Notes: generated by a model not told the origin, from the letters alone. A DNA stretch of 64,000 nucleotides from Anatilimnocola aggregata (GCF_007747655.1 NZ_CP036274.1:8556001-8620000), one strand, 5' to 3'; counted from the first letter of the stretch, positions 45,766-55,927 are shown. A program made the numbers and translations.

Positions 45766-48108
45766 ATGAATCCCAACTTTCTCCGCAGCTGTCTCGTACT
45801 CTGCCTCGCAAGCTTAGCTTGCTATGGGCGAGTCGGTGCGGCCGAATCGCCCGACTTCGAGCGGCAGATCTTGCCTCTGCTGTACAATCGTTGCTTTAGT
45901 TGCCACAGCGAGAAGGTGGCCAAGCCTAAGGCCGAACTACGATTGGACTCGGCAGAGGGGATTCGCCAAAGCGGGGTGTTAAACACCGCCAGCCCCGACA
46001 AAAGCGAATTGCTGATTCGAGTCTCGTTGCCTCATTCGGATGAAGGTCTGATGCCGCCGTTGAAGGGGGGCGGGCAGCCGCTTAGTGAGGCCGAACGTGG
46101 GCTCGTGCGGCGTTGGATTGCCACGGGAGCGAACATGCAGGGGTGGCAGCGTTTCAATCATCGCGAGCCCGCGGTCGAGTTTCGCAACGCACCCTTATCG
46201 CGAGCCGATGTACCGGAGTTGGCTCGCAAGGTCGACGAACTTGTTCAGCAGTATCATCTGTCCAAAGGGACGGCGCTCAACGCCGCCGTGAGCGACGAGG
46301 GCTTTTTGCGCCGCGTCTATCTCGATGTTGCGGGCCGGATTCCCAGTTATGCCGAATCGCAAGAATATCTGGCCAGTAAAGTGCCAGACAAACGTGCCCG
46401 CTTGATCGACAAATTGCTCGACGGCGAGGGCTACGTTAGTCACACCTTCAATTGGAAGGCCGATCAACTGCGGCTAGTTACAAAGGGTTTTCCTGGCCAA
46501 CCAGGATATATGTACGAAGACTGGGTCAAAGAATCGATTCAGTCGGGTATGGCCTACGACGAATTTGTGCGCCAGCTGGTCACTGCCCAAGGATACCTGT
46601 GGGAGAACGGCGCGGTTGGTTTCTATCTGCGCGATCTGGGAATGCCGTTCGACCATATGTCGAACATGGCCCGCATCTTCCTGGGAACTCGGCTCGAATG
46701 TGCTCAGTGCCACGATCATCCATTCGAGCCGATCACGCAAAAGGACTTCTATCAACTCACGGCCTATACCTATGGAGTTTCGAATCTTTATTCATCTGCT
46801 GGTTTCTCGCCAGACAACGTTAAGCAGTGGCCCGAACTGAAGTCGCTGTTGGACTCAAACAATGCTTCCAAAGCGCTTCGCGATGCGGCCAGCGGAACAA
46901 TTGCTCCACTCAAGCGGCTGACCAAAGACACGGAACATAGCCTGACATTTCCCGAACATTATGCGTCCGAACCCGTGGCCCGCGGCAAGGTGGTCGAGGC
47001 GCGCACGATGTTTGGCGACGAAGCGCCGGCCACCGCCGAAAACCGCCGCGTGAAGTTTGCCGACTGGATAACTTCGCCGCGCAATCCGCGCTTTACGCGC
47101 AATATCGTTAATCGACTCTTCAAGCGAGTGATGGGGGTGGGATTGATCGAACCGGTGGATAGTCTGTCGCCGGTTAATCGGCCAGAGCAGCCGGAATTGC
47201 TTGAATTCTTGACGCAAACGATGGCTCAGCTTCGATACGACGAACGAGCGTTTCTCGCAGTGCTGCTTAACTCGCGAGTGTATCAAAGCGAGGCGGAACG
47301 AAAGGACTTGGAGCCGGGCGAGGTCTATATGCTGCGCGGCCCGCTGGCGCGGCGACTTTCGGCGGAGCAAGTTTGGGACTCACTCCTTGTCCTGCTGGTC
47401 GAAGATCTCGATTCTCGCAAGCCGCTCCCTCTCGATCGTGGACCGGCCGGTCGCGACCTGCTCGTCAAGCTGACCAACATGACTGCCGAAGAGTTGCTGA
47501 AGCGTTCGCACGAGATGGCTGAGTATCACGCGGTACGTCGACGCCACAACATCGAACTAGAAAACCAAAAAAGCTTGCTGAAGAAGGCCACTGAGTCCGG
47601 TGACGCTGAGAAAGTGCGGCAGTTGCGCGCTGAATATGCGACGACCAATGCCCAGTTCGAGCAGTTGCAACGTTCCATGCAGATGGGGGGCCTGGCGACT
47701 GCGAAGGAAACTGATCCTCGCTGGCAGAAGCTACCACCGTCGCTCGTGCGCGCCTCCGAGATTCCGACACCGATTTCCCTCGGCCATTTCCTGCGGCAAT
47801 TCGGCCAGTCAGACCGCCGCGAAATCGATGCGTTTAACAAGAGTCCGAAAATCACTCACTCCTTGGCCCTGATGAACGGTGATCTGACCCAAACGGCGAT
47901 CGAATCCGACTCGTATTTGCAGAAAGAACTCAATTCGATCCAGAATGCCGAGCAGCGAATTGACGCGATCTATCAGTCGATTCTCATCCGCCGCCCGAAT
48001 GCTGAAGAAGCCGAACGCTGCCGAGAATTATTCGCCACCAGTCGCACGCCCGACGCTGACCTGATCTGGGCACTGCTGAACTCGCCTGAGTTTCTCTTTA
48101 TTCAATAG
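45766..48108 (+). CDS. DUF1549/DUF1553 planctomycete cytochrome-like protein
   Basis: 780 residues with signal peptide. The N-terminal PSCyt1-type domain has a CXXCH site ('NRCFSCHSEKV'). DUF1549 follows ('FLRRVYLDVAGRIPSYAESQ', 'MARIFLGTRLECAQCHDHPF', a second CXXCH) and then DUF1553 ('NPRFTRNIVNRLFKRVMG', 'RLSAEQVWDSLLVL', 'IYQSILIRRPNAEEAERCREL'). These proteins are abundant in planctomycetes and pair with DUF1501 proteins; their function is not established, though degradation of complex organic substrates is proposed. The DUF1501 gene starts 11 nt after its stop. Confidence 0.93.
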   Translation: MNPNFLRSCLVLCLASLACYGRVGAAESPDFERQILPLLYNRCFSCHSEKVAKPKAELRLDSAEGIRQSGVLNTASPDKSELLIRVSLPHSDEGLMPPLKGGGQPLSEAERGLVRRWIATGANMQGWQRFNHREPAVEFRNAPLSRADVPELARKVDELVQQYHLSKGTALNAAVSDEGFLRRVYLDVAGRIPSYAESQEYLASKVPDKRARLIDKLLDGEGYVSHTFNWKADQLRLVTKGFPGQPGYMYEDWVKESIQSGMAYDEFVRQLVTAQGYLWENGAVGFYLRDLGMPFDHMSNMARIFLGTRLECAQCHDHPFEPITQKDFYQLTAYTYGVSNLYSSAGFSPDNVKQWPELKSLLDSNNASKALRDAASGTIAPLKRLTKDTEHSLTFPEHYASEPVARGKVVEARTMFGDEAPATAENRRVKFADWITSPRNPRFTRNIVNRLFKRVMGVGLIEPVDSLSPVNRPEQPELLEFLTQTMAQLRYDERAFLAVLLNSRVYQSEAERKDLEPGEVYMLRGPLARRLSAEQVWDSLLVLLVEDLDSRKPLPLDRGPAGRDLLVKLTNMTAEELLKRSHEMAEYHAVRRRHNIELENQKSLLKKATESGDAEKVRQLRAEYATTNAQFEQLQRSMQMGGLATAKETDPRWQKLPPSLVRASEIPTPISLGHFLRQFGQSDRREIDAFNKSPKITHSLALMNGDLTQTAIESDSYLQKELNSIQNAEQRIDAIYQSILIRRPNAEEAERCRELFATSRTPDADLIWALLNSPEFLFIQ

Positions 48109-48118
48109 AAGTCGTCCG

Positions 48119-49393
48119 ATGCAAATCATACCCACCGAAACTTCGCGCCGCTCTTTCCTCGAAGCGTTTGCCAAGACCTTCTTCGGAGTCAACGTGCTCG
48201 GGCTGTCGATTAGTGCGTCGGCAATCGAGCGGCGAAAACCACCAGCTCAGAGTGTGGTCTATTTGTACTTACGTGGCGGCATTTCTCACATCGATACCTT
48301 TGATCCCAAGCCGGGCCGAGCCGAGATGGGCGGCGTGACGGCGATCGACACCAGCGCGGCGGGCGTTCAGGTCTCGGAGTGGTTTCCGAAGTTTGCGCGG
48401 CAGATGCACCATGTCTCGCTGGTTCGCTCGATGACTTCGACGCAAGGAGTTCACGATCGCGGCAACTATCTGGCCCACACCAGTTACTACCTCACGCCGA
48501 CGATTGCTCATCCGGCCCTTGGCACTTGGGCCCTAAAGCAATTGGGGTCGGCCAATCCGCTGTTACCGGGCAATATCCTGATCAACGGCAGTCCCCAGCA
48601 CCCTGGTAGTGGATACATGGAGTCGCACCTGGCTCCGCTGCCGATTGTCGATCCAGCTTCCGGTTTGCAGAACTCGGCGTTAAGACGCGGCGAAACCGCG
48701 CTCGATTTCGTGCGGCGTACGCAACTGGCGAAGTCGCTGGGACACAGCTTTCTCGAACGTACGCAACTGCGCTCGGTTGCAGCCTACGACAAGATTCACG
48801 CCAAGGCCGTCGACTTAATGAAGAGCAAGGATCTGAAGGCCTTCGACATTACGCAAGAAAGTGCCCAAACACAGGAAGCCTACGGATCGCATACTTTTGG
48901 AAAGGGTTGCCTGCTTGCGCGGCGACTTGTCGAACATGGAGTGCGGTTTATTGAGGTCGAGGACGATCAGAACTGGGACACGCACAACGATCAACTCGTC
49001 TCGATGCAGCGCATGACCCCCTCGGCAGATCAAACGTTGGCAGCACTGCTGAGTGATTTACATCAGCGCGGTCTGCTCGAAACGACGCTCGTCGTGATGG
49101 CGACGGAGTTTGGTCGTACGCCACAAATTAGCGAGGTCACCGCCGGGCGCGGGCATCATCCAGCCGTGTTCACGTGGTGGGTCGCTGGCGGCGGTATGAA
49201 AGGCGGCTATGTGTACGGCAAGTCCGATGCTGCTGGCGATCGCGTTGCTGAACATCCTGTCAACATGCCCGACTTCAATGCGACAATTGCCCACGCGATG
49301 GGAATCGACGTGGAGAAGATCGAGCATTCGCCTTCAGGGCGCCCCTTCACGGTCGCCGACAAGGGAAAGATCATCGAAGATCTGTTTGCATAA
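48119..49393 (+). CDS. DUF1501 Tat-exported protein
   Basis: 424 residues. Twin-arginine signal 'SRRSFLEAFAKTFFGVN' at the N-terminus. 'VVYLYLRGGISHIDTFDPKP', 'LVRSMTSTQGVHDRGNYLAH', 'FIEVEDDQNWDTHNDQ' and 'VVMATEFGRTP' are the DUF1501 signatures; the fold is alkaline-phosphatase/sulfatase-like. It is paired with the preceding DUF1549/DUF1553 gene (11 nt apart), the standard planctomycete couple, so the two proteins probably work together outside the cytoplasm. Confidence 0.93.
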   Translation: MQIIPTETSRRSFLEAFAKTFFGVNVLGLSISASAIERRKPPAQSVVYLYLRGGISHIDTFDPKPGRAEMGGVTAIDTSAAGVQVSEWFPKFARQMHHVSLVRSMTSTQGVHDRGNYLAHTSYYLTPTIAHPALGTWALKQLGSANPLLPGNILINGSPQHPGSGYMESHLAPLPIVDPASGLQNSALRRGETALDFVRRTQLAKSLGHSFLERTQLRSVAAYDKIHAKAVDLMKSKDLKAFDITQESAQTQEAYGSHTFGKGCLLARRLVEHGVRFIEVEDDQNWDTHNDQLVSMQRMTPSADQTLAALLSDLHQRGLLETTLVVMATEFGRTPQISEVTAGRGHHPAVFTWWVAGGGMKGGYVYGKSDAAGDRVAEHPVNMPDFNATIAHAMGIDVEKIEHSPSGRPFTVADKGKIIEDLFA

Positions 49394-49398
49394 TTCAG

Positions 49399-51162
49399 CT
49401 AGGGGGTTCGTTTGGTAACCGTGACGCTTTGGATGAGATACTTGTTGAACTTGTTGCCGTCCGATTCCAGGTTGAAGTTGAAGCCCCAATAATTGACGAA
49501 CTGGGCATCGTCAATTTTCCACGTCACTGTGTGCCACTTCTTGTTATCGGGCACGGTGTACCAACCACCAGCCGTCTTGAAGCCGGTCTTCGATTCATAG
49601 ACCAACTTGAAGCCAGAATTCTCGTTGGCCGGATTGCGGCGAACGACAGCAGTGATTTCGAGCGGGACCGTGGTGTAGTTCAAAAAGTTGGGATCGACCG
49701 TGAAGACGTTTCCACCGGGCACATCGCCGGCGCGGGCGGAGCCGCCGTAAGCGATGACCGCAGCGGCGACGTCAGCTCCAGCTGCCGTGTGGAGCCCCTT
49801 CTCGGCGGTTGTTTCGCCGAACGTGATCGAAACCGAGTTCGCGTCGGAGAAATCTCCGCCCCAGGGGAACGGCTTGGTCCGGTTGGCTTTTGCCTGCGAA
49901 ACGAATGATTCCGGTACGTTGAGCACAAGCACCGGAGCAATGGTGAGCTCGTAGCTACGAGCTTCGACGACGTTGGTCGTGAGCGGGTTGGCGATTCTTA
50001 CTTCGCGACCGAATTCGACGCGCTGAGGTTTGCCTGGTCGCGCCCAGGTGCAGAGCACAGTCCCTGCGGAGCCTTGGAAGACGAAGCCGTAGTGCTGGTC
50101 GTTGAGCAGCACCCAGCCGAGGTAAGTCGGACGCTGGCCAAGGTATTGAATCAGCTGTTGCATAGCGGTGTAGGCTGGCCGTGGTTTTCCCTTGGCATCG
50201 ATCAACCCGAGTGGACCGCTGTCGCCATCGCGTCCCTCGAACCATTGAATGCAGGCGACCCCTTGGGCAATTCCCATCGTGTAAGCCTTCACCAAAGCAT
50301 GCGCCTGGTTGTCGGCTCCCTTGCTGGAGTCGGAGCCCAATTCGGTAAATATGATCGGCACGTTCTCTTTGGCGGGATTTCTCACAGCCAGCATTCTGCG
50401 CACCGTGGGAACGATGTTCATGAACACCGCTTCCGAGCCTGTGTTATTTGCCACACCGTTCAGCACTTCGTAGGGATGCAGCACGATGTAGTCGAAATGG
50501 TCTTTCGCTCCCGCTTGAATAACCTGATCCAAATAATTCACATGCGCACTCTTGGCCGAAAGACCAACCAGACAATCGGGCTGGGCAGCCTTGGCTGCGT
50601 CATACGCGCTGACAACGATTTTGGCATAGTCCGCAGGCGTTTGATCCTTGCCCGTACCGTTTGGTGGCTCATTCCAGATTTCGAAATGACGCGACTTCCC
50701 CTTCACGTGAGTCGCAACTTGCGATACGTAGTTCGACCAGGCTGGCAAATTGTTGACAGGCAACGTGCCGGGGCGATCGAGTTGATTCCACTTGCCGCTT
50801 CCGTAAAGCAGTATTCCAAACTCAATCTTCTGTTCGGCGAGATACTCCAGCTGCCGATCCAGTTCGTCCCACTTCCATTTTCCTTCTTCGGGTTCGAGGC
50901 CTCCCCAGCCAGCCTGCGGCGAGCGAAAAACTCGCAGACCGATGGCGGACATTTGTGGAATCCAAGTGGCGTTGTCCGCCACCGAGCGATTTCTCACGTG
51001 GCTGGCACCGACGCCAAACGGACTCGGGAACGGATCGACGCTCGCCGGCTGAGCACCGGCAGGTGCTGCCGTCAGGAGTAGTGCGCAGGAGAGAATGAGA
51101 ATTGATACGACCAGCTGCGCGGAAGTGCGCAGGCTACGCATCGAGTGAAAGTGGAGAGTCAT
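49399..51162 (-). CDS. Secreted clan GH-A glycosidase-like protein (GH39-like)
   Basis: 587 residues with signal peptide (about 1-37). The (beta/alpha)8 domain shows the clan GH-A pattern: acid/base Glu165 in 'FEIWNEPPNG' and nucleophile candidate Glu274 in 'PIIFTELGSDS', with 'LHPYEVLN' between. This is closest to GH39/beta-xylosidase-type proteins by eye, but the exact GH family is uncertain. A C-terminal beta domain (about 400-587; 'ITFGETTAEKGLHTAAG', 'VTWKIDDAQFVNYWGFNFN') may be carbohydrate-binding. ATG 51162 is used; ATG 51141 is possible. Confidence 0.82.
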   Translation of the reverse strand: MTLHFHSMRSLRTSAQLVVSILILSCALLLTAAPAGAQPASVDPFPSPFGVGASHVRNRSVADNATWIPQMSAIGLRVFRSPQAGWGGLEPEEGKWKWDELDRQLEYLAEQKIEFGILLYGSGKWNQLDRPGTLPVNNLPAWSNYVSQVATHVKGKSRHFEIWNEPPNGTGKDQTPADYAKIVVSAYDAAKAAQPDCLVGLSAKSAHVNYLDQVIQAGAKDHFDYIVLHPYEVLNGVANNTGSEAVFMNIVPTVRRMLAVRNPAKENVPIIFTELGSDSSKGADNQAHALVKAYTMGIAQGVACIQWFEGRDGDSGPLGLIDAKGKPRPAYTAMQQLIQYLGQRPTYLGWVLLNDQHYGFVFQGSAGTVLCTWARPGKPQRVEFGREVRIANPLTTNVVEARSYELTIAPVLVLNVPESFVSQAKANRTKPFPWGGDFSDANSVSITFGETTAEKGLHTAAGADVAAAVIAYGGSARAGDVPGGNVFTVDPNFLNYTTVPLEITAVVRRNPANENSGFKLVYESKTGFKTAGGWYTVPDNKKWHTVTWKIDDAQFVNYWGFNFNLESDGNKFNKYLIQSVTVTKRTP

Positions 51163-51201
51163 CTCAGCTCACTTATTCGAAAGTTGGCTCAGGAAAGACG
51201 T

Positions 51202-51223
51202 GGAGCATCATTTTCGATGCTCC
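51202..51223. terminator. Perfect stem-loop between helicase and glycosidase genes
   Basis: 8-bp arms GGAGCATC and GATGCTCC with a 6-nt loop, 60 nt after the stop of the helicase (minus strand) and before the glycosidase start. There is no T-run, so intrinsic termination is uncertain. Confidence 0.45.
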
Positions 51224-51282
51224 GCTATTGTCTGGCAATTGCGGCGAAGGTTGCAGCCGAGCCGAAGCTCAGAGCAAAACCA

Positions 51283-53193
51283 CTAAGCTGGCTTGGCAGC
51301 CACTTTGCGCTTCGGCTTCTTGGGCTTCATCGGTTTCTCCTCGGCGCGAGGAGCGGACGGCGCTGCGGGTCGGCGCTCTTCGGCAAGTCGCGAAATGTTA
51401 AGTTCCTGGCCGGCCACACGGACCTTCTTCAATTCTTGAAACATGTCGCTGGGCATGCCCACGGGCAGGTCGACCGTGCTGTAGTCTTCGAAGATCGAAA
51501 TGCGGCCAATGCTCGAGCCGTTGATGCCTGTCTCGTTCGCAATGGCACCGACGAGATTGCCCGGCTTCACTTGATTGACGTGTCCGACTTCAACTCGGAA
51601 GGTTTCCATCTCTTCGTCGAAACCGCGCGGGCCGGCGTGACGACTTGGGCGGGAATCGGGGCCCCGATCTCCATGCCGATCACGGCTGTTGCGATCGTGG
51701 CTGTGGCGAGGTCCGCCGTGGCTATCGCGCGAGGAGCCGTGCGTATCAAACGACTCGGAGGGCTTGAAAGCATCCTTCATGAGCAATGGCTTTTCGCCAT
51801 TGGCGAGCAATGCCAGGGCGGCAGCAATCTGCTCCAGCGGAATCTCTTTTTCGCGGCGATACTGGTCGACAATGGAAGCGAGTGCTTCGATATCGGGATG
51901 AGTCAGTGCCGCCGTGATCTTGTCGTGAAAGCGAGCAACGCGCTGCTTGTTGATAGTGCGGTTCGAGGGGAGTTCCATCGGTTCGATCGCTTGACGCGTG
52001 GCCCGCTCGAGGTTGCGGAGCATGTGTCGATCGCGCGGATGGACGAACAGAATGGCTTCACCACTGCGGCCGGCTCGGCCCGTGCGACCAATGCGATGCA
52101 CATAGGCTTCGCTGTCGAACGGCAGGTCGTAGTTAATGACGTGGCTGATGCGCTGCACATCGAGTCCGCGGGCAGCGACATCGGTCGCGACCACAATGTC
52201 GATCTTGCCCGAGCGTAGACTCTCGACGATTCGCTCTCGCTGTTTCTGGGCAACGTCGCCGTTGAGCGCAGCTGCACGATGGCCGTGCTGCGAGAGAAAC
52301 TCGGCCAGCGGCTCGGTGGTGCTGCGCATCTTCACGAAAATAATCACGCCATCGATGGGCTCCGCCTCCAAAATGCGGGCGAGAGCGGCCTCTTTCAGAT
52401 GAGGCGAGGCAACGATAAAGCGTTGACGAATCGTATCGGCAGTCGCGGTCTGTTGGCGAATGGTAACTTGAGCCGGGTTGCGCAAATGGCACTGCGCAAT
52501 GCGGCGAATCGGCTCTGGCAATGTGGCCGAAAACAGCGCGATTTGACGCTCGGCCGGCAACTGCGTGAGCACCCATTCGACGTCTTCGGCAAAACCCATG
52601 CGCAGCATTTCGTCAGCTTCGTCGAGCACGAGCGTCTTCAGTCCATCGACCTTGAGCGAACCACGACGCATGTGATCCATAACGCGGCCAGGGGTGCCGA
52701 CAATTACCTGCACGCCGCGATCGAGCGCACGGAGTTGGACCTGATAGTCCTGACCGCCGTAAATGGGAACGACGCGCAGCCCGCGCATTTCGCCAGCATA
52801 CTTCTCAAAGGCTTCGGCAACCTGAATGGCCAATTCGCGGGTGGGAGTGAGTACCAGCACCTGCGGGCGGCGTTCCGCCAGATTGATTCGTTGTAACACC
52901 GGCAACGCGAAGGCAGCGGTTTTGCCAGTGCCCGTTTGTGCCTGGCCCAGAACATCGCGCCCTTCCAGAATGAGCGGAATCGTCTGCGCTTGAATGGGCG
53001 TTGGGGTGTGATAGCCCGAACGATCGAGAACGCGAACGAGGGCCTCGTTCAGCCCCAGCCCACGGAACATGTTTTCTGGAACCGAATCCTCGGCACCGGC
53101 CTCTTCAGGCAACAGCTCTTCAGCCGCTTCAAACTGCGAGGTTTCGGGGGACATCTCGGCGACTTCAACTTCGTCTTGGGCAAACTCAGACAT
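51283..53193 (-). CDS. deaD: DEAD-box RNA helicase with DbpA-type RNA-binding domain
   Basis: 636 residues. ATP-dependent RNA unwinding in ribosome assembly and cold adaptation. All core motifs are visible: Q motif 'GYHTPTPIQAQTIP' (60-73), Walker A AQTGTGKT (85-92), 'PTRELA', 'GTPGR', DEAD (191-194), SAT (222-224) and 'HRIGRTGRAGRSG' (motif VI). Beyond the helicase core comes a His/Arg/Ser-rich linker ('RDSHGGPRHSHDRNSRDRHG'), a DbpA-like RNA-binding domain ('VGHVNQVKPGNLVGAIANE', 'IGRISIFEDYSTVDLP') and a Lys/Pro-rich tail. The acidic N-terminal 40 residues are an extension. Confidence 0.95.
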   Translation of the reverse strand: MSEFAQDEVEVAEMSPETSQFEAAEELLPEEAGAEDSVPENMFRGLGLNEALVRVLDRSGYHTPTPIQAQTIPLILEGRDVLGQAQTGTGKTAAFALPVLQRINLAERRPQVLVLTPTRELAIQVAEAFEKYAGEMRGLRVVPIYGGQDYQVQLRALDRGVQVIVGTPGRVMDHMRRGSLKVDGLKTLVLDEADEMLRMGFAEDVEWVLTQLPAERQIALFSATLPEPIRRIAQCHLRNPAQVTIRQQTATADTIRQRFIVASPHLKEAALARILEAEPIDGVIIFVKMRSTTEPLAEFLSQHGHRAAALNGDVAQKQRERIVESLRSGKIDIVVATDVAARGLDVQRISHVINYDLPFDSEAYVHRIGRTGRAGRSGEAILFVHPRDRHMLRNLERATRQAIEPMELPSNRTINKQRVARFHDKITAALTHPDIEALASIVDQYRREKEIPLEQIAAALALLANGEKPLLMKDAFKPSESFDTHGSSRDSHGGPRHSHDRNSRDRHGDRGPDSRPSRHAGPRGFDEEMETFRVEVGHVNQVKPGNLVGAIANETGINGSSIGRISIFEDYSTVDLPVGMPSDMFQELKKVRVAGQELNISRLAEERRPAAPSAPRAEEKPMKPKKPKRKVAAKPA

Positions 53194-53726
53194 GGAAACG
53201 AAACACCTTTGCCGAATTGAACGGCGATGCGAATGGCACCCCTGTCAGCACCAACTGGAGGGCGACAAGAACGACATCGTGAATAAAAGGACCGGGGGAT
53301 GCACGTCAGTGCAAGCGTGAGTGAGGTAACCGCTTGCGGGCGAGATACCTTCAAAGTTCGTTTAAGCCGCCAGCCTGGCTTCCAACGGATGAAGGGCGGA
53401 GAATCCGCAGCCCAACGGGATGAGAAGTCTCGAGATCTGCCGAAAATGCATTTGTGACGGTAAGTTTACCCGAATGGTCCCTGGTAGTGAAGGGACTAAA
53501 TGGTCAAAAAACGACTTGGTTTTCCGCATTCTACCAGCGTTGTTCCACGAGTCTGACGATCGCCCCAACTGTATTGCCAGTCATCTTGATACTTTGCCTC
53601 GCGCGCGCGGCCGCGGTCTTTGCACGCTTTTGATGCAATCCTGGCGATACTTCCAGCGGGCGACAGGTGGTGGCGATTCGTGCCTCGTAGTTTGGCGCAG
53701 TAGAATCGGCCTCATCGAGGTGATTC
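53194..53726. other. Divergent intergenic region of the helicase gene
   Basis: 533 nt between divergent genes. It presumably contains the helicase 5' leader and both promoters, but I can assign no hexamers with confidence. A small inverted repeat (TGCAC/GTGCA) lies at 53300-53313. Short frames here have no credible protein features. Confidence 0.4.
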
Positions 53727-55043
53727 ATGAATCTGGCACTTCTGCTCCTGCTCTGTACCCAGGTCGATCCGCCAACCAAGACCCAGGAAATTCCCCATGC
53801 AGGGCTGGCTCGCGCCTTTGTCGAGCGACTCGGTCGGGGCGAGTTCGACCAGGCGGTCGCGTCGTTCGACGACACAATGAAACGTGGGCTGCCCGCCAGC
53901 AAACTACGCGAAGTCTGGCAAGGCATTACTGGACAGTATGGCCCGCTGCAGAGCCTGGGCGAAAGCCGACGTGAAGTTGTTGACAAATATCAGGTTGTGT
54001 TCGTCACGCTGGAGTTTGCCCGTGGCAAACTGGAGGCGAAAGTCGTTTTTGATTCCCAGGATCGAATCGCCGGCCTGTTCTTTGTTCCCGCAGGAAAGTA
54101 CAAGTCGCCTGCCTATGTTGATACAACAAAATTTTCGGAGGTGGAAGTGAAGGTTGGCAAGGGACTGTTTCCTTTGGCCGGTACCCTTTCGCTTCCCACT
54201 GGTGATGGTTTGTTTGCCGCGGTCGTACTTGTGCATGGCTCCGGTCCCCACGATCGAGACGAGACCATCGGGCCGAACAGACCGTTCCGGGATCTGGCTC
54301 AGGGACTAGCTTCGCAGGGTATCGCCGTGCTGCGCTACGAGAAGCGGACGAAACAACATCAACTGGTGATGGCGCTGACGACCAGTACCATTACGGTAAA
54401 AGAAGAAACAGTTAACGATGCGGCCGCAGCTGTCGAAACGCTCGCCGGCCAGGAAAAGATCGATCCCAATCGGATCTTTGTCCTCGGTCACAGTCTCGGC
54501 GGCATGCTCTTGCCGCGAATCGCGGCAGCCAATCCCAGGCCTGCCGGGTTCATCAGCCTTGCCGGTTCCACGCGTCCGCTCGAAGATCTGGTCTTGGAGC
54601 AAACGAAGTACATTCTGTTGTTGGACGGGCCACTGAATGCCGAAAAACAACAACAACTTAATGTCATCAAACAACAAGTAGACAAAGTAAAGTCCGCGGA
54701 CCTGTCGATCGATACGCCAGCACGCGAATTACCCCTGGGAGTGGCCGCCAGGTACTGGCTGGACTTGCGCGACTATGACCCTGCCGCGGCAGCCCAGAGA
54801 ATCGCAAGGCCGATGCTCATATTGCAAGGTGAGCGTGACTACCAAGTAACCATGGACGACTTTGCGCGATGGAAACAAGCGATAGGCTCACGAAATCAAG
54901 TAAAATTTGTTTCTTACCCAACGTTGAACCACTTATTCATGGTTGGCGCGGGGCCAAGCCGGCCCATCGAGTACCTTACCCCCGGAAACGTGGCAGAAAG
55001 TGTCATTCGCGACGTTGCGCAGTGGATCAAGTCGTCCCGCTAG
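53727..55043 (+). CDS. DUF3887 + alpha/beta hydrolase protein
   Basis: 438 residues. A short hydrophobic start serves as a weak signal peptide. The first domain (about 25-125; 'GLARAFVERLGRGEFDQAVA', 'VVFVTLEFARGKLEAKVVFD') is DUF3887-like. The hydrolase domain has the oxyanion motif 'VLVHGSGPHDRDET' (167-180), nucleophile Ser256 in 'VLGHSLGGM', and Asp and His candidates in 'LILQGERDYQVTMDDF' and 'SYPTLNHLFM'. Likely an esterase or peptidase of unknown substrate, extracytoplasmic. Confidence 0.87.
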   Translation: MNLALLLLLCTQVDPPTKTQEIPHAGLARAFVERLGRGEFDQAVASFDDTMKRGLPASKLREVWQGITGQYGPLQSLGESRREVVDKYQVVFVTLEFARGKLEAKVVFDSQDRIAGLFFVPAGKYKSPAYVDTTKFSEVEVKVGKGLFPLAGTLSLPTGDGLFAAVVLVHGSGPHDRDETIGPNRPFRDLAQGLASQGIAVLRYEKRTKQHQLVMALTTSTITVKEETVNDAAAAVETLAGQEKIDPNRIFVLGHSLGGMLLPRIAAANPRPAGFISLAGSTRPLEDLVLEQTKYILLLDGPLNAEKQQQLNVIKQQVDKVKSADLSIDTPARELPLGVAARYWLDLRDYDPAAAAQRIARPMLILQGERDYQVTMDDFARWKQAIGSRNQVKFVSYPTLNHLFMVGAGPSRPIEYLTPGNVAESVIRDVAQWIKSSR

Positions 55044-55198
55044 CAAGTTGGCAACCTTTCGTTTAGGTAACAGTTTGTACTAATAAAGATGCCAAAAATA
55101 ACAATAAGTTCAATTTGTCAACCCTTGCAACACCTTGTGCCCAGTTCTGGCGGCAGCTAGCCTAGATGGAGTCTTTACTCTTTCTTTTGAGGTGATGC

Positions 55199-55546
55199 AT
55201 GGCCAAGAAGTCGTCGTCGAAGTCGGATCGTTCGGACCCCAAGCAAAACAAGAGCCTGGCGATTCGCCTGGTCGTCAAGAAGATGCCCGCCGCCAAGGCC
55301 ACAGAAGTGGCCGAAGTGGTGAAGAAAGAATACGGCCACGAGATCAGCCAAAACATGGTCTACATGGTGAAAACCAAGGGGAACATGGCGACCGATGGCC
55401 GGGCTAAAAAGTCCAAGTCGGCCAGCGATAGCCCGCTGACTTCGCCAGCCCTCTGGGTAGACGCGATCAAGACGGCTCGCCAGCTGTTGAAGGCGACCGG
55501 CAGCCTGGCCAATGCAACAGCTTTGTTGAAAGCCATCGATGGCTAA
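55199..55546 (+). CDS. Small basic conserved protein
   Basis: 115 residues, Lys/Ala-rich. The N-terminus is highly basic ('MAKKSSSKSDRSDPKQNKS'), followed by a putative helix-turn-helix-like stretch 'KATEVAEVVKKEYGHEISQNMVYMVKT' and a C-terminal helix 'WVDAIKTARQLLKATGSLANATALLKAI'. I believe this is a planctomycete conserved small protein, possibly DNA- or RNA-associated; the family is not named. GAGGTG at 55188-55193 precedes ATG 55199. The 155-nt upstream gap is AT-rich with poly-A/T stretches, consistent with a strong promoter region. Confidence 0.72.
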   Translation: MAKKSSSKSDRSDPKQNKSLAIRLVVKKMPAAKATEVAEVVKKEYGHEISQNMVYMVKTKGNMATDGRAKKSKSASDSPLTSPALWVDAIKTARQLLKATGSLANATALLKAIDG

Positions 55547-55720
55547 CTGGCACAACCGCTAGTTACGTTAAGAAAAAAGCAAACGGGGTGGGTTTTGCAC
55601 CGGCTTACCCCATGTATTTACACTCTTTATCGAGTATATTGTTGGACACACACGGACGGCGACCAGTCGGCAACTTAGCCAAGCGGCGTTCATCCATGGC
55701 AACGCTCAGGGAATACGCAA

Positions 55721-55918
55721 ATGGCTGAAGGCAGCATCAAGAAGCTTACCGACAAGGGTTTTGGTTTCATCACGGTTGGTCCCGGTAAGGACCTGTTCTT
55801 CCATTCTTCCGCAGTTCAAGGCGTCAGCTTTGACGACCTGCGCGAAGGCCAGAAGGTCACTTACACCGAAGGCCGCGGACAAAAAGGTCCTTGTGCCGAA
55901 AATGTAACCCCCGTCTAA
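55721..55918 (+). CDS. Cold-shock domain protein
   Basis: 65-residue single cold-shock domain binding single-stranded nucleic acid as an RNA chaperone. RNP1 'KGFGFITV' (about 12-19) and RNP2 'DLFFHSSA' (24-31) are present. The start 'AEGSIKKLTDKGFGFI' replaces the usual tryptophan-lysine opening with IKK/LTDKG, as in other planctomycete copies. It lies downstream of a 174-nt AT-rich gap and is likely its own transcript with a stable leader. Confidence 0.92.
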   Translation: MAEGSIKKLTDKGFGFITVGPGKDLFFHSSAVQGVSFDDLREGQKVTYTEGRGQKGPCAENVTPV

Positions 55919-55927
55919 ATTGAATTG

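Noticed and set aside
55636-55651. TTGTTGGACACACAC upstream of the cold-shock gene, similar to the paired-palindrome arm
   Set aside because: Only one half-site is present; no GTCCAAC arm lies at the required distance and the 39-nt spacer is missing.
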